NCBI RefSeq assembly: GCF_002163715.1
Contig: NZ_CP015698.1
Span: 2,026,001 to 2,090,000 of the forward strand
Reading direction: 5' to 3'
Length of the DNA stretch: 64,000 bases
From: Curvibacter sp. AEP1-3
GTDB lineage: Bacteria; Pseudomonadota; Gammaproteobacteria; Burkholderiales; Burkholderiaceae_C
The position numbers and the translations under genes are program-made. Below the pieces are notes generated by a model. It was not told the origin of the DNA and did no database searches. It was given only the letters and a program-made list of their open reading frames with translations. Numbering within the stretch: position 1 is the first letter of the stretch; every line of letters starts with the position of its first letter. Shown here one piece after another: positions 16,298 through 25,112 of this stretch.

Positions 16298-16915
16298 ATG
16301 GGCAGCCTTTACAGCGAACACCGCACTTGGCTGCACGCCGTGCCCGCCGGTTGGAAGCTGGGCCTGCTGGTGGTCTTGAGCACGGGCATTTTCTGGATCC
16401 AGTCGCCCGGATTGCTGGGTTTGGCGTGCGCACTTTGCCTGTGTCTGTACCTCTCGCTGGGTAAAGCCATGGCCCAGGGGCAGAGATTGCTGCGGGCGCT
16501 ACTCATCGCCGCCACATTGGTGCTGGTATTCCATGCTGTTTTGGGGCAACCCATGGTGGGCGTAGTGAGTGTGCTGCGCATGGCAGGGGCCTCGCTGCTT
16601 AGCATCGCCCTGACCCTGACCACCCGCAGCGGCGAACTGCAAGACGTGCTGGAACGCCTGCTGACGCCCCTGCAACGCTTCGGCATACGGGCAGACCGGT
16701 TTGCCCTGCAGCTGGCACTGATGCTGCGCTTTATCGAACACTTTTTTGCGGTGTGGACGCGCCTCGACGATTCGCACCGGTTGCGCACCGGCAAGGGTGG
16801 TGGCCTGCGACTGCTGGCGCCACTGACCATCCAGATGCTGCAAACCGCGCGCCGGGTGGCCGACACGCTCGATGTTCGCTTGGGCGAACCGCCGAGCCCA
16901 AAAGCACGACAATAG
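16298..16915 (+). CDS. bioN: Biotin ECF transporter transmembrane subunit BioN
   Basis: 205 residues with several hydrophobic helices in the first 130 residues, then the EcfT coupling region near the C terminus (RRVADTLDVRLGEP, an A-R-G-like coupling helix). It links BioM ATPase activity to BioY. It starts 3 nt after the bioM stop and ends 5 nt before bioY, so the three are clearly one operon. Confidence 0.88.
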   Translation: MGSLYSEHRTWLHAVPAGWKLGLLVVLSTGIFWIQSPGLLGLACALCLCLYLSLGKAMAQGQRLLRALLIAATLVLVFHAVLGQPMVGVVSVLRMAGASLLSIALTLTTRSGELQDVLERLLTPLQRFGIRADRFALQLALMLRFIEHFFAVWTRLDDSHRLRTGKGGGLRLLAPLTIQMLQTARRVADTLDVRLGEPPSPKARQ

Positions 16916-16920
16916 ACCCC

Positions 16921-17487
16921 ATGCAACGTAACCATTCCATCGCTCTCGTTGCCCTGTTTGCCGCCCTCATGGCGGTACTGGGCTTGATCCCCAAAATCGA
17001 CTTGCCCTTTGGCGTGCCCATCACCTTGCAAACCTTGGGCGTCATGCTCGCCGGCTGCCTGTTGGGCCCCCGCCTCGCGTTACGGGCACTGGTGTTGTTC
17101 CTGGTGGCCGTGGCCATTGGCCTGCCCTTGCTCTCCGGCGGCCGTGGCGGCTTTGGCGTTTTCACGACTCCTGCTGCGGGCTACCTGTTGGCTTGGCCCT
17201 TGGGGGCCTTCGTCGCAGGACTGGTGATGCGCACGCTGCCCGCCAGCTCGCCACGCCGTGTTGCCTTGAGTGCCTTTGTGGCCTCGGCCATCGGCGGCCT
17301 CTTGGTCATCCACGCGAGCGGCGTGGTCGGCCTGATGAAAATCGCCGGCATGGACTTCACCCAAGCTTTGATCGCCACCAGCGCGTTCGTGCCCGGTGAC
17401 CTGATCAAGTGCGTGCTCACCGCCGTGGTGTGCCACACCGTGGCCCGCGGCTTGCCCGACTGGAAATTCGGCAAACAAGGCGCCTGA
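16921..17487 (+). CDS. bioY: Biotin-binding S component BioY
   Basis: 188 residues, typical BioY. The signature after the first helices reads FGVPITLQTLGVMLAG, followed by GGRGGFGVFTTPAAGYL and FVPGDLIKC. Six membrane segments are plausible. It captures biotin at the inner membrane. Its stop overlaps the start of the next gene (TGATG), indicating translational coupling. Confidence 0.92.
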   Translation: MQRNHSIALVALFAALMAVLGLIPKIDLPFGVPITLQTLGVMLAGCLLGPRLALRALVLFLVAVAIGLPLLSGGRGGFGVFTTPAAGYLLAWPLGAFVAGLVMRTLPASSPRRVALSAFVASAIGGLLVIHASGVVGLMKIAGMDFTQALIATSAFVPGDLIKCVLTAVVCHTVARGLPDWKFGKQGA

Positions 17488-18902
17488 TGCCTGAGACCCC
17501 GGAGTTGGTGCACAGCCGGCTGTCCCGCTGGGCCCGGGACCGGGGAACGGCACTCGCCATCCAGAGCGAAGCCGGAAACATCACTTTCGCGGAGTTGGCT
17601 CAGCAAGTACAAGCCCATGCGGAGGCTTTGTCTCGCTCATGCGCACCAGCCACTGTGTTGCAAGACAGCGGCCTGCCGCTGCTGCAACGCTTGACCGCTT
17701 TCTTGGGCACCATCGCCAGCGGCCGTTGTGCTGCCGTGAGCGACCCGGCCTGGCCCGAGGTAGTGCTGACTGCCGTGCGTGCCAATCTGCCTGATACGCC
17801 CTGCGACAGTGCCGCACCTATCCCGCTGAGTCCGTTCTACACCGGCTTCACCTCCGGCAGCACCGGCCTGCCCAAAGGCTTCCGGCGTCATCACCGTTCC
17901 TGGACGGAAAGCTTCGCGCTGTGCCTGAGCACCTTTGGCGACGCTGCCTCCACCCGCATACTCGCACCGGGTCGGGATTCACATTCGCTGTTTCTCTTCG
18001 GCATGTTGCTGGGCTTGTGGACGGGCGCAGGCGTGGTGGTGCAAGAGCAGTTTTCGGCTTCTGCAGCGCTGGCCACTTTGACCACGGGGCAAACACCTTG
18101 CCTGGTGGCGGTGCCCAGCCAGTTGCTGCTGATGCTGGAGTTGGCCGCCCACCGGCAACTGCCTCCCGTGCGTGGCGTGCGGCTCATTTTGATCAGCGGC
18201 GCGCGCTGGACGCGCAGCCGCACTCCGGATTTGCAAGCTTTGTTTCCGGAGGCGCGCATCATCGAGTTTTATGGTGCCTCCGAGACCAGCTTTATCGCCT
18301 GGACCGAGTCCCACCCCGACCTGCCCGACCCCATCGTAGGTCGACCGTTTGATAACGTGGAGCTGGATGTGCGTGGCGCCACGCCGGACAGCCCGGACGG
18401 TCTGATTTACGTGCGCAGCCCGATGGTCTTTATGGATTACGTAGGCGCGTCTCACGACCACACCGCCGCCCTGCGCGATGGCGACTGGGTCTGCGTGCGC
18501 GACCTGGGGCACCTAGACGCGCAAGGCCGCTTGTGGGTGGCCGGACGCGAAAGCCGCATGCTGGTCACCATGGCCAAAAAACTGTTCCCTGAAGAACTGG
18601 AAGCCGTGCTGGAAGCCCACCCCGCCGTGGCCCGCGCATCGGTGCATGGGCTGCCGGATGCCCAGCGCGGTGTGCAGATCGTGGCGATCATCCAGTGGGC
18701 AACGGGCAGTGAACGAGCCGACCTGCATGCGCTGCAAAGCTGGTGTCGCAGCCGGCTCGAAGCCTTCAAGGTACCTCGCCAACTTTGGGTGCACGCTGAT
18801 TGGGCCTTCACGGCCAGCGGCAAGACGGACCACCCGACACTGAGCCGCAACCTGCCCTCTCACCTGCACGAGGCCGCGCCATGCCTGACACCGCTGCGTT
18901 GA
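17487..18902 (+). CDS. AMP-forming acyl-CoA synthetase in the biotin operon
   Basis: 471 residues of the ANL superfamily, a little shorter than typical family members. The P-loop reads FTSGSTGLPKG, the A5 motif IEFYGASETSF, the hinge region GHLDAQGRLWVAGRESRM and the C-terminal catalytic lysine region TASGKTDH. It should activate a carboxylic acid to its CoA thioester. Its position, translationally coupled to bioY and overlapping a thiolase gene, suggests a role in making or salvaging a pimelate-like biotin precursor. That role is inference; the protein is not BioW-like in sequence. Confidence 0.82.
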   Translation: MPETPELVHSRLSRWARDRGTALAIQSEAGNITFAELAQQVQAHAEALSRSCAPATVLQDSGLPLLQRLTAFLGTIASGRCAAVSDPAWPEVVLTAVRANLPDTPCDSAAPIPLSPFYTGFTSGSTGLPKGFRRHHRSWTESFALCLSTFGDAASTRILAPGRDSHSLFLFGMLLGLWTGAGVVVQEQFSASAALATLTTGQTPCLVAVPSQLLLMLELAAHRQLPPVRGVRLILISGARWTRSRTPDLQALFPEARIIEFYGASETSFIAWTESHPDLPDPIVGRPFDNVELDVRGATPDSPDGLIYVRSPMVFMDYVGASHDHTAALRDGDWVCVRDLGHLDAQGRLWVAGRESRMLVTMAKKLFPEELEAVLEAHPAVARASVHGLPDAQRGVQIVAIIQWATGSERADLHALQSWCRSRLEAFKVPRQLWVHADWAFTASGKTDHPTLSRNLPSHLHEAAPCLTPLR

Positions 18903-20065
18903 TCGCTGCGTGGGCCCGCAGCGCGGTCGCGCCGCACGGAGGCGCGTTCCGTCATTTGCATGCCCATGAGATCGGCGCCCCAGTGCTGCAAGCGCTGCTG
19001 GAGCGCGCTGGCATACCGGCCAGTGCGGTGGACGCAGTCGTCATGGGCAACGCCCTAGGCGCAGGCGGCAACCCGGCACGCATGGTGGCACTGGCTGCCG
19101 GACTACTTGACCGCTGCGCTGCGTTTTCTGTTGACACCCAATGCTGCGCCGGGCTGGATGCCGTGGCTGTTGCCGCCGGGCTGCTCGCCAGCGGCCAAGC
19201 CGAGGTCGTGGTGGCAGGGGGCGTCGAGGCCTGGAGCCGCGCGCCCATAAGGCAGCATCGCCCCCTGGTGGCCGGCGAACCCGCCACATCCTACGAGCGT
19301 CCCGCTTTTGCCCCCGAACCGGCGCGCGACCCCGACTTGCTGCAAGCGGCTGCGGACTTTGCAGCGACCCACCACATCAGCCGGGCCCAGCAAGACGCCT
19401 ACGCCTTGCACAGCCACGAGCGGGCTTTGGCGCGCCGCGAGCTGCTAGCAGGTGAGATTGTTACCGTGGGTGGACTGCAATCGGATGCCTACCCGCGGGC
19501 CATACGTCCTGCTGCGGCTGCCCGGCTGCCGGTGCAAGCAGTGGGCGCTCAGACAGATGCAGGCACCGCCCCCATGGACTGCGCCGTCAGCACCCTGGCC
19601 ATTTCCACCCGCGCCGATGGTGCGGCCATGGTGCTGCTGATGACGGAAGCCGCTGCCCGCAAACATGGCGTACGGCCTGCTGCCCAATTGCGCGCCAGCG
19701 CGTCTGTGGGTCAGGACCCCGCCATGCCGCTCTTGGCAGCCGAAGCGGCCACGCGGGCGGTGCTGCAACGTGCGACCCTGCAAAACGCCAGTGACTGCGA
19801 GGTGATCGAACTGCACGATGCATTTGCCGTGCAAGGTATCTCGTATTGCTCGGCCTTGGGGCTGCGCCCGGACTCCATCAACCGGCTGGGCGGAGGCATC
19901 GCGCGGGGCCACCCTATTGGCGCGTCAGGCGCAATTGCCTTGGTGCGCGTGTTGGCGGATTTGCAGCGTTTGGGCCGACCGGGTGCGTTGGGCTTGGCGG
20001 CGGTGGCTGGCGCAGGCGGCATTGGCGCCGCTACGTTAGTAGAGTGGCTAGGCGAAACGGCTTAG
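18881..20065 (+). CDS. Thiolase (acetyl-CoA C-acyltransferase) in the biotin operon
   Basis: 394 residues. The nucleophilic cysteine is in DTQCCAGLDA near residue 88, and the second active-site region is GGIARGHPIGASGAI. The usual C-terminal CxG-type motif is replaced by VAGAGGIGAATLV, so the catalytic acid/base Cys appears to be absent. It overlaps the synthetase gene by 22 nt and ends tail-to-tail with the nitroreductase gene (4-nt overlap). It may act with the synthetase on a short dicarboxyl-CoA. Confidence 0.8.
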   Translation: MPDTAALIAAWARSAVAPHGGAFRHLHAHEIGAPVLQALLERAGIPASAVDAVVMGNALGAGGNPARMVALAAGLLDRCAAFSVDTQCCAGLDAVAVAAGLLASGQAEVVVAGGVEAWSRAPIRQHRPLVAGEPATSYERPAFAPEPARDPDLLQAAADFAATHHISRAQQDAYALHSHERALARRELLAGEIVTVGGLQSDAYPRAIRPAAAARLPVQAVGAQTDAGTAPMDCAVSTLAISTRADGAAMVLLMTEAAARKHGVRPAAQLRASASVGQDPAMPLLAAEAATRAVLQRATLQNASDCEVIELHDAFAVQGISYCSALGLRPDSINRLGGGIARGHPIGASGAIALVRVLADLQRLGRPGALGLAAVAGAGGIGAATLVEWLGETA

Positions 20066-20739
20066 CCGACCACTTTGTAAAAGCTGTCCACGTCAATGCG
20101 GCTGGTCCGCGTACGGTTGACCGGAGCCGCCTCATCAGCGTACCCTAGGGCCACGCCACACACGATGTGGCTCTCCGGCCCCAGTCCCAAGTGCTCGCGC
20201 ACCAGACCGGGGTACGATGCCAGCGCGCCAATGGCACAGCTAGCCAGCCCACGGGACTGCGCCGCCAACAACAGGCCGTACAGCGCCATGCCCAAATCCA
20301 TGAAGCTGCCGCTGCCCAAGCCCCGCTCGATGGTCACGACCAACGCCACCGGCGCATCAAAGAAACGGAAGTTGCGCTCAAACTGCTGGTCGCGCCCGGC
20401 GCGGTCCTCGCGGGCAATGCCTATGCTGTCGTAGAGCGCACGGGCCGCGGCCACCTGCCGGCGGCGCAAATGTCCGGGCATGGGGTCGGGGAAGTAGCTG
20501 TAGTCCTCGGCCTCGGCGCTGCCTTCGCGGTAAGCACCAGACATGGCCTGCGACAAGGCCTCGCGCACCGCGCCACGCACCTGAATGAAACTGCCCGGCT
20601 GCAGGTTGGCACCACTGGGCGCCAAACGCGCATTGATGAGCACATCGTGCAACAGGGAATCAGGCACCGGCTGGCCCGTAAAGCCGCGCACCGAAGTGCG
20701 GGCGCGCGCCAAAGCGGTGAAGGCGTCGACCTCCGACAT
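20062..20739 (-). CDS. Nitroreductase-family FMN oxidoreductase
   Basis: 225 residues. The FMN-binding start RARTSVRGFTGQPVPD, the motif LAPSGANLQPGSF and the GMALYGLLLAAQSRGL helix define the family. It reduces quinones, nitroaromatics or flavin-linked substrates with NAD(P)H; the natural substrate is unknown. It lies 5 bp downstream of ghrA on the same strand and is probably at the end of the mccA transcript. Confidence 0.88.
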   Translation of the reverse strand: MSEVDAFTALARARTSVRGFTGQPVPDSLLHDVLINARLAPSGANLQPGSFIQVRGAVREALSQAMSGAYREGSAEAEDYSYFPDPMPGHLRRRQVAAARALYDSIGIAREDRAGRDQQFERNFRFFDAPVALVVTIERGLGSGSFMDLGMALYGLLLAAQSRGLASCAIGALASYPGLVREHLGLGPESHIVCGVALGYADEAAPVNRTRTSRIDVDSFYKVVG

Positions 20740-20744
20740 GCCGC

Positions 20745-21674
20745 TCAGTAGCCCCGCCCAGCATCCACCAACCCTGCCACCGACTGCCCGCTTTGCAGCG
20801 CTGCAATCTTGCGGGCGATCTGGGCAATGCTTTCCGAACGCAGGGTGCGCGCCGAGGTGTGCGGTGTGACCGTGATCTTGGGGTGCGCCCAGAACGCATG
20901 GCCTTTGGGTAGCGGCTCCACACGAAATACGTCCAGCGTGGCACCTGCAAGATGGCCACTATCGATGGCGGCGAGCAAATCAGCATCCACCACATGGGCA
21001 CCACGGGCTACGTTGATCACATAACCACCGGGGCGGATATGGGCCAGTGTGCGGGCATTGAGAATGCTTTCAGTCTCGGGCGTCAGAGGCAGCAGGCACA
21101 CCACGATGCGACTGGCCGCCAGAAAGTCCTTCAGCTGCGCTTCCCCATGGAAGCACTGCACGCCATCCAGATTTTTGGGTGAACGGCTCCAGCCATTCAC
21201 CGGAAAATCGAACTGCGCCACGGCTTTGGCCACGCGCTCGCCCAAGACCCCAAGCCCCAGCACGCCCACAGGGTAGTCCACCCGGCTGCGCGGCTTGCGG
21301 AAGGACCACTTGCCGTTGGCCATGTCGGCCTCGTAGCCATCGAACTCACGGAAGTGGCGGATCACAGCGTGGCACACATACTCCGCCATTTGCACCGACA
21401 TGCCGGCATCGTCCAAGCGGATGACGGGCACACCGGCCGGCAGGTTCAGCTTCATCAAGGCGTCTACACCGGCACCGGTGTTGAAGATGGCCTTCAAACC
21501 CCGTTGCTCGTCCAGCATCTGCTGCGGGGGTTTCCACACCACCGCGTAGTCCGCCGCCGGTGCGCCGGGTTGCCAGAGGCTGACCTCGGCGCCGGGAATG
21601 GCAGCTTGTAGGCCGGGGATCCAGGTGGCCTCGTCGAAATCGGCCGAATAGTAGGTAATGCGCAAAGAACTCAT
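20745..21674 (-). CDS. ghrA: Glyoxylate/hydroxypyruvate reductase A
   Basis: 309 residues, matching GhrA length. It has the D-isomer dehydrogenase layout: GVLGLGVLGERVAKAV is the NAD(P) dinucleotide fold, INVARGAHVVDADLL carries the catalytic Arg, DVFRVEPLP is followed by the Glu, and HPKITVTPHTSA contains the catalytic His. It reduces glyoxylate and hydroxypyruvate. The start MSSLRITYYS fits family N-termini; an upstream Met 13 codons earlier is less likely. It is 35 bp downstream of mccA. Confidence 0.88.
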   Translation of the reverse strand: MSSLRITYYSADFDEATWIPGLQAAIPGAEVSLWQPGAPAADYAVVWKPPQQMLDEQRGLKAIFNTGAGVDALMKLNLPAGVPVIRLDDAGMSVQMAEYVCHAVIRHFREFDGYEADMANGKWSFRKPRSRVDYPVGVLGLGVLGERVAKAVAQFDFPVNGWSRSPKNLDGVQCFHGEAQLKDFLAASRIVVCLLPLTPETESILNARTLAHIRPGGYVINVARGAHVVDADLLAAIDSGHLAGATLDVFRVEPLPKGHAFWAHPKITVTPHTSARTLRSESIAQIARKIAALQSGQSVAGLVDAGRGY

Positions 21675-21709
21675 ATCCGCATTTTCACCGCAGCGCGGGC
21701 TGCCTTCCT

Positions 21710-23746
21710 TCAAGCGGAGACAGCCATGCGCAGAAGTTCGCTGCCCTCGGTTACCTGGTCGCCCGGCGCGAAAAGCAGTTCGCCCACGGTGCCGTCGGCC
21801 GGCGCGGCAATGGTGTGCTCCATCTTCATGGCCTCCATCACGGCGAGGGCCTGACCTTTCTTGACGGCATCGCCCGCCTTCACCGCAAACGACACCACTT
21901 TGCCGGGCATGGGCGCGGTCAGGCGGCCGCCTTCAGACTGGGCGTCGCCGGCATGGGCCAGGGCATCAATTGCTATGATTTGTGTAGCACCTCGCGCAGT
22001 AAATACGTGCGCCACAGGTCCATTTCCATACACATGCAACAAGCTGCGCTGCTCGCCGAAGCGCACATCCAAGGCTTCGCCTTGTGCCGACCAATGCAGC
22101 GGATACGTCTGTCCGTCCACCGTCAGCTCCAGCGTGCCACCGCGCAACGTGCGCAACAAAGCGGTGTGGGGCTCGCCTGCGTATTCGAGGGCAAAGCTGC
22201 GCACTTGGGCACCATGGGACTTCCAGCCATCGCGCTGCGCCCAAGGGTCTTGCCAGCCACGCGCATCGGCTTGAGCGGCCTGATGTTCCCCCGTCTGCAA
22301 GGTGTGGGCAATCAAGGCAGCCGCGGCCATGGGCAGACCCACTTTGTCTTGATGGAACAAGGCGCCTGCTTCGCGCGGAATCAGCGCCGTATCCAGTTGG
22401 GCGGCTGCAAACGAGGCGCTAGTGGTCACGTGGCGCAGAAACTGCACATTGGTCGCCAGACCCACGATGTGGGTCTGCGCCAAGGCTGCGTCCAAGCGGG
22501 CCAGCGCCTCGGCGCGATTGGCGCCATGCACGATCAGCTTGGCCACCATGGAGTCATAAAACGGGCTGATGGCATCGCCCTCGCGCACACCGGAGTCCAC
22601 CCGCACGCCGCGCTCTGCACGCGTGAAGCTCGCATGGGGCGGCAAACCATAGACTTGCAATGACCCAGTGGCAGGAAGGAAGTTGTTGTCGGGGTTCTCG
22701 GCGCAAATGCGGGCCTCGATGGCGTGGCCGTGGATCTGCAACTCGTCTTGGCGCAAAGGCAGCGGCTCGCCGCTGGCCACGCGCAGTTGCCACTCGACCA
22801 GGTCCAGGCCGGTGATGGCCTCGGTGACCGGATGCTCCACCTGCAGGCGGGTGTTCATCTCCATGAAGTAGAACTTCATCGCCTCGGGGTGCTCGTAGCC
22901 GCCGGGCTGCTCCACGATGAACTCCACCGTGCCCGCACCCACATAGTTCACGGCACGGGCGGCTTCCACGGCGGCTTGGCCCATCTGGGCACGCAATGCG
23001 GGCGTCATGCCCGGCGCGGGGGCCTCTTCCAGCACCTTTTGGTGGCGACGCTGCACCGAGCAGTCGCGCTCGAACAGGTAGACATAGTTGTCCTGGGTGT
23101 CGCCGAACACCTGAATCTCGATATGGCGCGGCCGCTGCACATATTTCTCAATCAGCACTGCGTCATCGCCAAAGCTGTTGATGGCCTCGCGCTTGCACGA
23201 TGCCAGCGCGTCGGCAAAGTCTTCTGACCGGTCCACCGCGCGCATGCCCTTGCCACCACCGCCTGCGCTGGCTTTGATGAGCACGGGGTAACCGATGCGG
23301 TCTGCCTCGCGCTGCAGGAGCGTGGCGTCCTGGTCCTTGCCGTGGTAGCCCGGCACCAGTGGCACACCGGCCTTTTCCATCAATTGTTTGGATTCGGCCT
23401 TCAGGCCCATGGCCTGGATGGCGCTGGCAGGGGGCCCGATGAACACCAGACCCGCGGCAGCGCAAGCGTTGGCGAATTCCTCGTTCTCGCTCAGAAACCC
23501 ATAGCCGGGGTGAATGGCCTGCGCGCCCGTAGCCTGGGCCGCTTCGATGATGCGCTCCCAGCGCAGGTAACTGTCTTTCGGTGCGCTGCCACCGATGTGC
23601 ACCGCCTCATCACACGCAGCCACATGCTTGGCGTTCGCATCCGCATCGGAATACACCGCTACAGTTTTAATAGCTAGTCGCGCAGCGGTGGCGGCGACGC
23701 GGCAGGCAATTTCTCCGCGATTGGCAATAAGAATCTTATGAAACAT
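21710..23746 (-). CDS. mccA: Methylcrotonoyl-CoA carboxylase biotin-carrying alpha subunit
   Basis: 678 residues with biotin carboxylase N-terminal domain (MFHKILIANRGEIACRV), ATP-grasp (KASAGGGGKGMRAV, MEMNTRLQVEHPVTE) and a C-terminal biotinyl domain with the lysine motif EAMKMEH. It carboxylates biotin and, with the beta subunit, converts methylcrotonyl-CoA to methylglutaconyl-CoA in leucine breakdown. GGAGG lies 8 nt before the ATG. Two stretches match the family C repeat: codons near the N terminus (TAARLAIKTVAVY) and a segment near residue 580 (ARGATQIIAIDALA). The beta subunit gene is separated from it by three other genes. Confidence 0.92.
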   Translation of the reverse strand: MFHKILIANRGEIACRVAATAARLAIKTVAVYSDADANAKHVAACDEAVHIGGSAPKDSYLRWERIIEAAQATGAQAIHPGYGFLSENEEFANACAAAGLVFIGPPASAIQAMGLKAESKQLMEKAGVPLVPGYHGKDQDATLLQREADRIGYPVLIKASAGGGGKGMRAVDRSEDFADALASCKREAINSFGDDAVLIEKYVQRPRHIEIQVFGDTQDNYVYLFERDCSVQRRHQKVLEEAPAPGMTPALRAQMGQAAVEAARAVNYVGAGTVEFIVEQPGGYEHPEAMKFYFMEMNTRLQVEHPVTEAITGLDLVEWQLRVASGEPLPLRQDELQIHGHAIEARICAENPDNNFLPATGSLQVYGLPPHASFTRAERGVRVDSGVREGDAISPFYDSMVAKLIVHGANRAEALARLDAALAQTHIVGLATNVQFLRHVTTSASFAAAQLDTALIPREAGALFHQDKVGLPMAAAALIAHTLQTGEHQAAQADARGWQDPWAQRDGWKSHGAQVRSFALEYAGEPHTALLRTLRGGTLELTVDGQTYPLHWSAQGEALDVRFGEQRSLLHVYGNGPVAHVFTARGATQIIAIDALAHAGDAQSEGGRLTAPMPGKVVSFAVKAGDAVKKGQALAVMEAMKMEHTIAAPADGTVGELLFAPGDQVTEGSELLRMAVSA
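21973..22022 (+). repeat. Family C repeat, copy c (in mccA)
   Basis: GCTATGATTTGTGTAGCACC, then TCGCGCAGTAAATAC, then GTGCGCCACAGGTCC. It matches most consensus positions and sits before the biotinyl domain, in a region where length varies between homologues. Confidence 0.7.
23658..23690 (+). repeat. Family C repeat, copy d (partial, in mccA)
   Basis: GCTACAGTTTTAATAGCTAG followed by TCGCGCAGC matches the first two thirds of the consensus; the match ends where the conserved biotin carboxylase N-terminus begins. The encoded peptide (AARLAIKTVAVYS) has normal length for the enzyme, so the match may be a partial conversion or chance. Confidence 0.55.
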
Positions 23747-23867
23747 GCTGTACCTCCATCGCGGATAAATCGCCTGCATGCACTGCGTGCATCAAGCAAT
23801 TTGGCTGCGCCACTGCGCCCCTGTGCGGCTGGTCTCCACGATTGGCGATGAGGATTTTGGTGAACAT
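23736..23867 (-). pseudogene. Remnant of a second biotin-carboxylase start, or leader ORF
   Basis: A 43-codon reading frame begins MFTKILIANRGD, nearly the same 12 residues as the N terminus of biotin carboxylases and very close to MccA (MFHKILIANRGE). It then diverges to unrelated sequence and stops inside the first codons of mccA. It looks like a leftover of a duplicated or deleted carboxylase gene, perhaps from the event that placed the hydrolase and ATPase genes between mccB and mccA. Translation as a leader peptide cannot be excluded. ATGCAC-GCA-GTGCAT, a small palindrome, lies within it. Confidence 0.65.
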
Positions 23868-23903
23868 AGGATTTCTTTGAAAAATGGAACGCGCCCGGCG
23901 CCC

Positions 23904-25076
23904 TTACTTGCCGGTCCAGACTACATCGTTGTCCACGGCGTAGAGCTTGCAACTGGCTCCGAAACGTTGGCAATTGCCGATGGCTCGCCCCACGGCGTAG
24001 TCACCGGTCGATGAGCCCCAGCCACCGCGGTCGCTGACTGCAAATGCGCGCGGCAAGGCCAAGCCCAGGAAGCGCTGGTAGTTCGCTTGACTGGCGGCAT
24101 TGACCGGCACCTTGGCCACATCATTGATATCTGCAAACCCGCTAGCGGGCGGTCGACTCACGATGCCCGGCTTGGTAAACCCGAGGCGGGACAAGAATTC
24201 ATCAGTAACGGGCAACCAATGGTCCATGTCGGCATTCAGGCCGTTGTGGCCATCTTCCCCGGAGGGGCCGAAAGCCACATAGTCCGCTTTGCCGCCGCCC
24301 GCCAACCAGGCCTTGTGCCACGTCTTGGGAACATCCGGGCCCCAGAACTTGTCGTTCTGCCAGTACATCCACAGCATGGGCACCTTGGCCTGCTTGGCAA
24401 GGCTGCCCCAGTAGCTTTCTATGGCTTGCGGACGGCACGGGTTACCCGGCTTGTTGTCCGGGTCACCGCCGGTTCCGCCGGCAAAGTTGATTCCGGCGAT
24501 CAGTCCGGCGGGGGCTCGCCCGACAGTGGACACTGTGGTCAAACCACCTACTGATTGCCCGGCAACCACCCAACGGCTGGCGTCGATATAAGGCAAGGTT
24601 TTGGCGAACTCCACGGTGGCGAGCACTTGATCGGAGGCCGCCATGGACATTCCTTCCACCTGCATGCCACTGCACGTGGACCCGGTGGTTTCGGGGTCAA
24701 AGTCGCCATAGGTCTCCCAGTAACCGATCCGCGTGGGCGCCAGCACCACAAAGCCCTTGGCGGTGAAATAGCGGGCCGCTACGTCCGGCCGGTTACGGCC
24801 TTGCTGCGCTCGCTTGGCAGTAACCGCACGGCCGTGGTTGAAAACCAGCAAGGGAAAAGGCCCCTCACCCGGCGGACGAAAAATGGTGATCGCCACATTG
24901 CGGGTTTCCTGACGCCCGAACATGTCTTTGACTGTGACGGGGATGCGCACGATTTCCTCGCGCATATCCTTGGCCAGCACTTCGGCAGGCGCCGCTGCTG
25001 CGGCAGGTGCGCTTTGCGCCTGGACAAAGCCAGGAAAAAGCGCAACCAGAGTTAAGACCAAAGCCACACATCGCAT
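23904..25076 (-). CDS. Secreted alpha/beta hydrolase (dienelactone-hydrolase-like)
   Basis: 390 residues with a signal peptide (MRCVALVLTLVALFPGFVQA, cleavage after AQA). The nucleophile elbow is VAGQSVGG and the oxyanion region VFNHGRAV. DHWLP near residue 286 could supply the acid or the His; the assignment is uncertain. It is probably periplasmic and the substrate is unknown. It sits between mccB and mccA, downstream of the AAA/TOPRIM pair, 36 bp before the carboxylase remnant. Confidence 0.8.
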   Translation of the reverse strand: MRCVALVLTLVALFPGFVQAQSAPAAAAAPAEVLAKDMREEIVRIPVTVKDMFGRQETRNVAITIFRPPGEGPFPLLVFNHGRAVTAKRAQQGRNRPDVAARYFTAKGFVVLAPTRIGYWETYGDFDPETTGSTCSGMQVEGMSMAASDQVLATVEFAKTLPYIDASRWVVAGQSVGGLTTVSTVGRAPAGLIAGINFAGGTGGDPDNKPGNPCRPQAIESYWGSLAKQAKVPMLWMYWQNDKFWGPDVPKTWHKAWLAGGGKADYVAFGPSGEDGHNGLNADMDHWLPVTDEFLSRLGFTKPGIVSRPPASGFADINDVAKVPVNAASQANYQRFLGLALPRAFAVSDRGGWGSSTGDYAVGRAIGNCQRFGASCKLYAVDNDVVWTGK

Positions 25077-25112
25077 ATCCCGCCCCCAAATGAATTGCTA
25101 AACCAGCCCCAT

